A DNA stretch of 64,000 nucleotides from Nitzschia sp. pyKryTriq1. Lineage: Eukaryota; Bacillariophyta; Bacillariophyceae; Bacillariales; Bacillariaceae. Positions 63,390 to 64,000 of the stretch are shown here, one piece after another. The stretch lies in the NCBI GenBank assembly GCA_956465555.1, contig OY101116.1, forward strand, positions 2,418,001-2,482,000, read 5' to 3'. Within the stretch, counting starts at the first letter, position 1. The number at the start of each line of letters is the position of its first letter. The notes beneath the pieces are model-generated. The model ran no database searches, was not told where the DNA came from, and worked only from the letters and a program-made list of their open reading frames with translations. The translations under genes and the position numbers were made by a program.

Positions 63390-63989
63390 TCAATATGCAC
63401 CCTTCAATGTTCGTTCGATGACCAACTTCGCGAGGTCGCTGTCTGACACAGTCAATTGAGGGCATGAAATCCCAAGCACAGGTATCAACTTTAGTGCTAG
63501 CAAATGCTTGCATAGTTCTGGCAATTCTTGATCCGAAGTAGTCTTCTTTGTCGTTTTCTCTAGAAAGGAACGGCAGTTGCAAAAATACAGATTCGGCGTT
63601 GCTCCACTCTCGATACCACCGGTAGAGTCGCCGCAGGCAAAACACATGTAGGCTGCATCTCCAGAACCTCGGACAAGCCAAATGCTTCGGTGCATCGACG
63701 AAATTTTGGTAAAAGTCGATTCATACGAATCAAGCAAGGTCAACGCCGCAGCCAGCAGCGTATTGCCAAAGAGGAATTCAGCGACACGGAGGATTTCATC
63801 ATGCTTTGTTTCGATAGAAGAAGAATCCCGGCCTTGTTGGTCGGTTTGTTTGTCGCCGCCTGCCGTCGTCATGCGGAGAAAATCCTCGAAATGGTAGACT
63901 GGGTGAATGTGTCCCTTCGTCGGCATTGGTACTGCTACAACAAGTCGCTCTGGTGGCATGATTGGGTCGGATGGATGTGGTGGTGCCAT
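63390..63989 (-). CDS. ZSWIM7: SWIM zinc-finger protein, SWS1/ZSWIM7 homologue
   Basis: ATG at 63989 gives 199 residues, one exon. SWS1 is the SWIM-domain subunit of the Shu complex that helps Rad51 filaments form during homologous recombination. The family core is visible: ILRVAEFLFGNTLLAAALTL, LDSYESTFTKISS, SIWLVRGSGDAAYMCF, then the SWIM motif YFCNCRSFLEKTT with LCKHLLALKL (C-x-C ... C-x-H), and QLTVSDSDLAKLVIERTLKG at the end. The first 60 residues (MAPPHPSDPIMPPERLVVA) are an extension rich in Pro and Thr that is absent from the short animal protein. Its Rad51-paralogue partner (SWSAP1 type) is not in the window. The gene reads towards Dnmt2. Confidence 0.88.
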   Translation of the reverse strand: MAPPHPSDPIMPPERLVVAVPMPTKGHIHPVYHFEDFLRMTTAGGDKQTDQQGRDSSSIETKHDEILRVAEFLFGNTLLAAALTLLDSYESTFTKISSMHRSIWLVRGSGDAAYMCFACGDSTGGIESGATPNLYFCNCRSFLEKTTKKTTSDQELPELCKHLLALKLIPVLGISCPQLTVSDSDLAKLVIERTLKGAY

Positions 63990-64000
63990 TGATTTCCAAA

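Noticed and set aside
62792-63421. 209-codon plus-strand frame after Dnmt2
   Set aside because: It starts inside the Dnmt2 coding sequence in another frame, has no family pattern and runs into the 3' end of the SWS1 gene.

Overview
The window looks like nuclear DNA of a pennate diatom. Genes carry zero to three short spliceosomal introns (about 70-160 bp, GT-AG), lie close together on both strands, and include lineage-typical families: two diatom-type cyclins, an NRT2 nitrate transporter of diatom type, a helicase-associated-domain protein, and a protein with the VRI-EIPGR-LSE-E--AMWY motif I associate with diatom-expanded families. I see no rRNA, CRISPR or prokaryotic operon structure. The species is not identifiable from the sequence alone.

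Layout. 1-10.8 kb: 3' end of a DDI1-type aspartic protease, a Cys/His-motif protein, an interrupted 2-oxoglutarate oxygenase-like gene, a four-exon pyruvate kinase, an 811-aa low-complexity protein and an RluA-type pseudouridine synthase. A 227/230-bp near-identical direct repeat lies about 0.5 kb upstream of two of the minus-strand genes. 10.8-13.2 kb: repeat-rich, with triplet and dinucleotide arrays, a 56-bp tandem unit, an ATCCCG(C/T)GGGAT-type motif family and a coding-like relic. 13.2-25 kb: LRR protein, NFU1 (Fe-S assembly), TRAPPC11, an ARM-like protein and a diatom-type unknown. 25.9-38.4 kb: condensin II subunit NCAPH2, a fumarylacetoacetase fused to maleylacetoacetate isomerase, a mitochondrial oxoglutarate/malate-type carrier, a small acidic protein, a signal-peptide helicase-associated-domain protein, a tRNA-like relic and NRT2. 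39.9-48.3 kb: a head-to-head pair of EGF-repeat single-pass membrane proteins, DNA polymerase epsilon subunit 2 and a Vma12-type V-ATPase assembly factor. 49.8-64 kb: a head-to-head pair of cyclins, BTB protein, GST, sulfotransferase, multi-pass membrane protein, Dnmt2 and SWS1/ZSWIM7.

How the genes relate. Most are unrelated housekeeping genes. Local structure comes from duplication and fusion: the last two enzymes of tyrosine/homogentisate breakdown are joined in one reading frame, and two separate gene families (EGF membrane proteins and cyclins) each sit as divergent paralogue pairs with intron phases kept. Several genes concern DNA replication, chromosomes or cell-cycle control (POLE2, NCAPH2, two cyclins, SWS1), without evidence that they work as a cluster.

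Intergenic DNA is distinctive. Nearly every long gap is packed with palindromic words built on GTAC and CCGG (GGTACC, TACCGGTA, GTACTGTAC, CTACTAGTAG), while the coding sequence I read is largely free of them. Two larger perfect palindromes lie upstream of the nitrate transporter.
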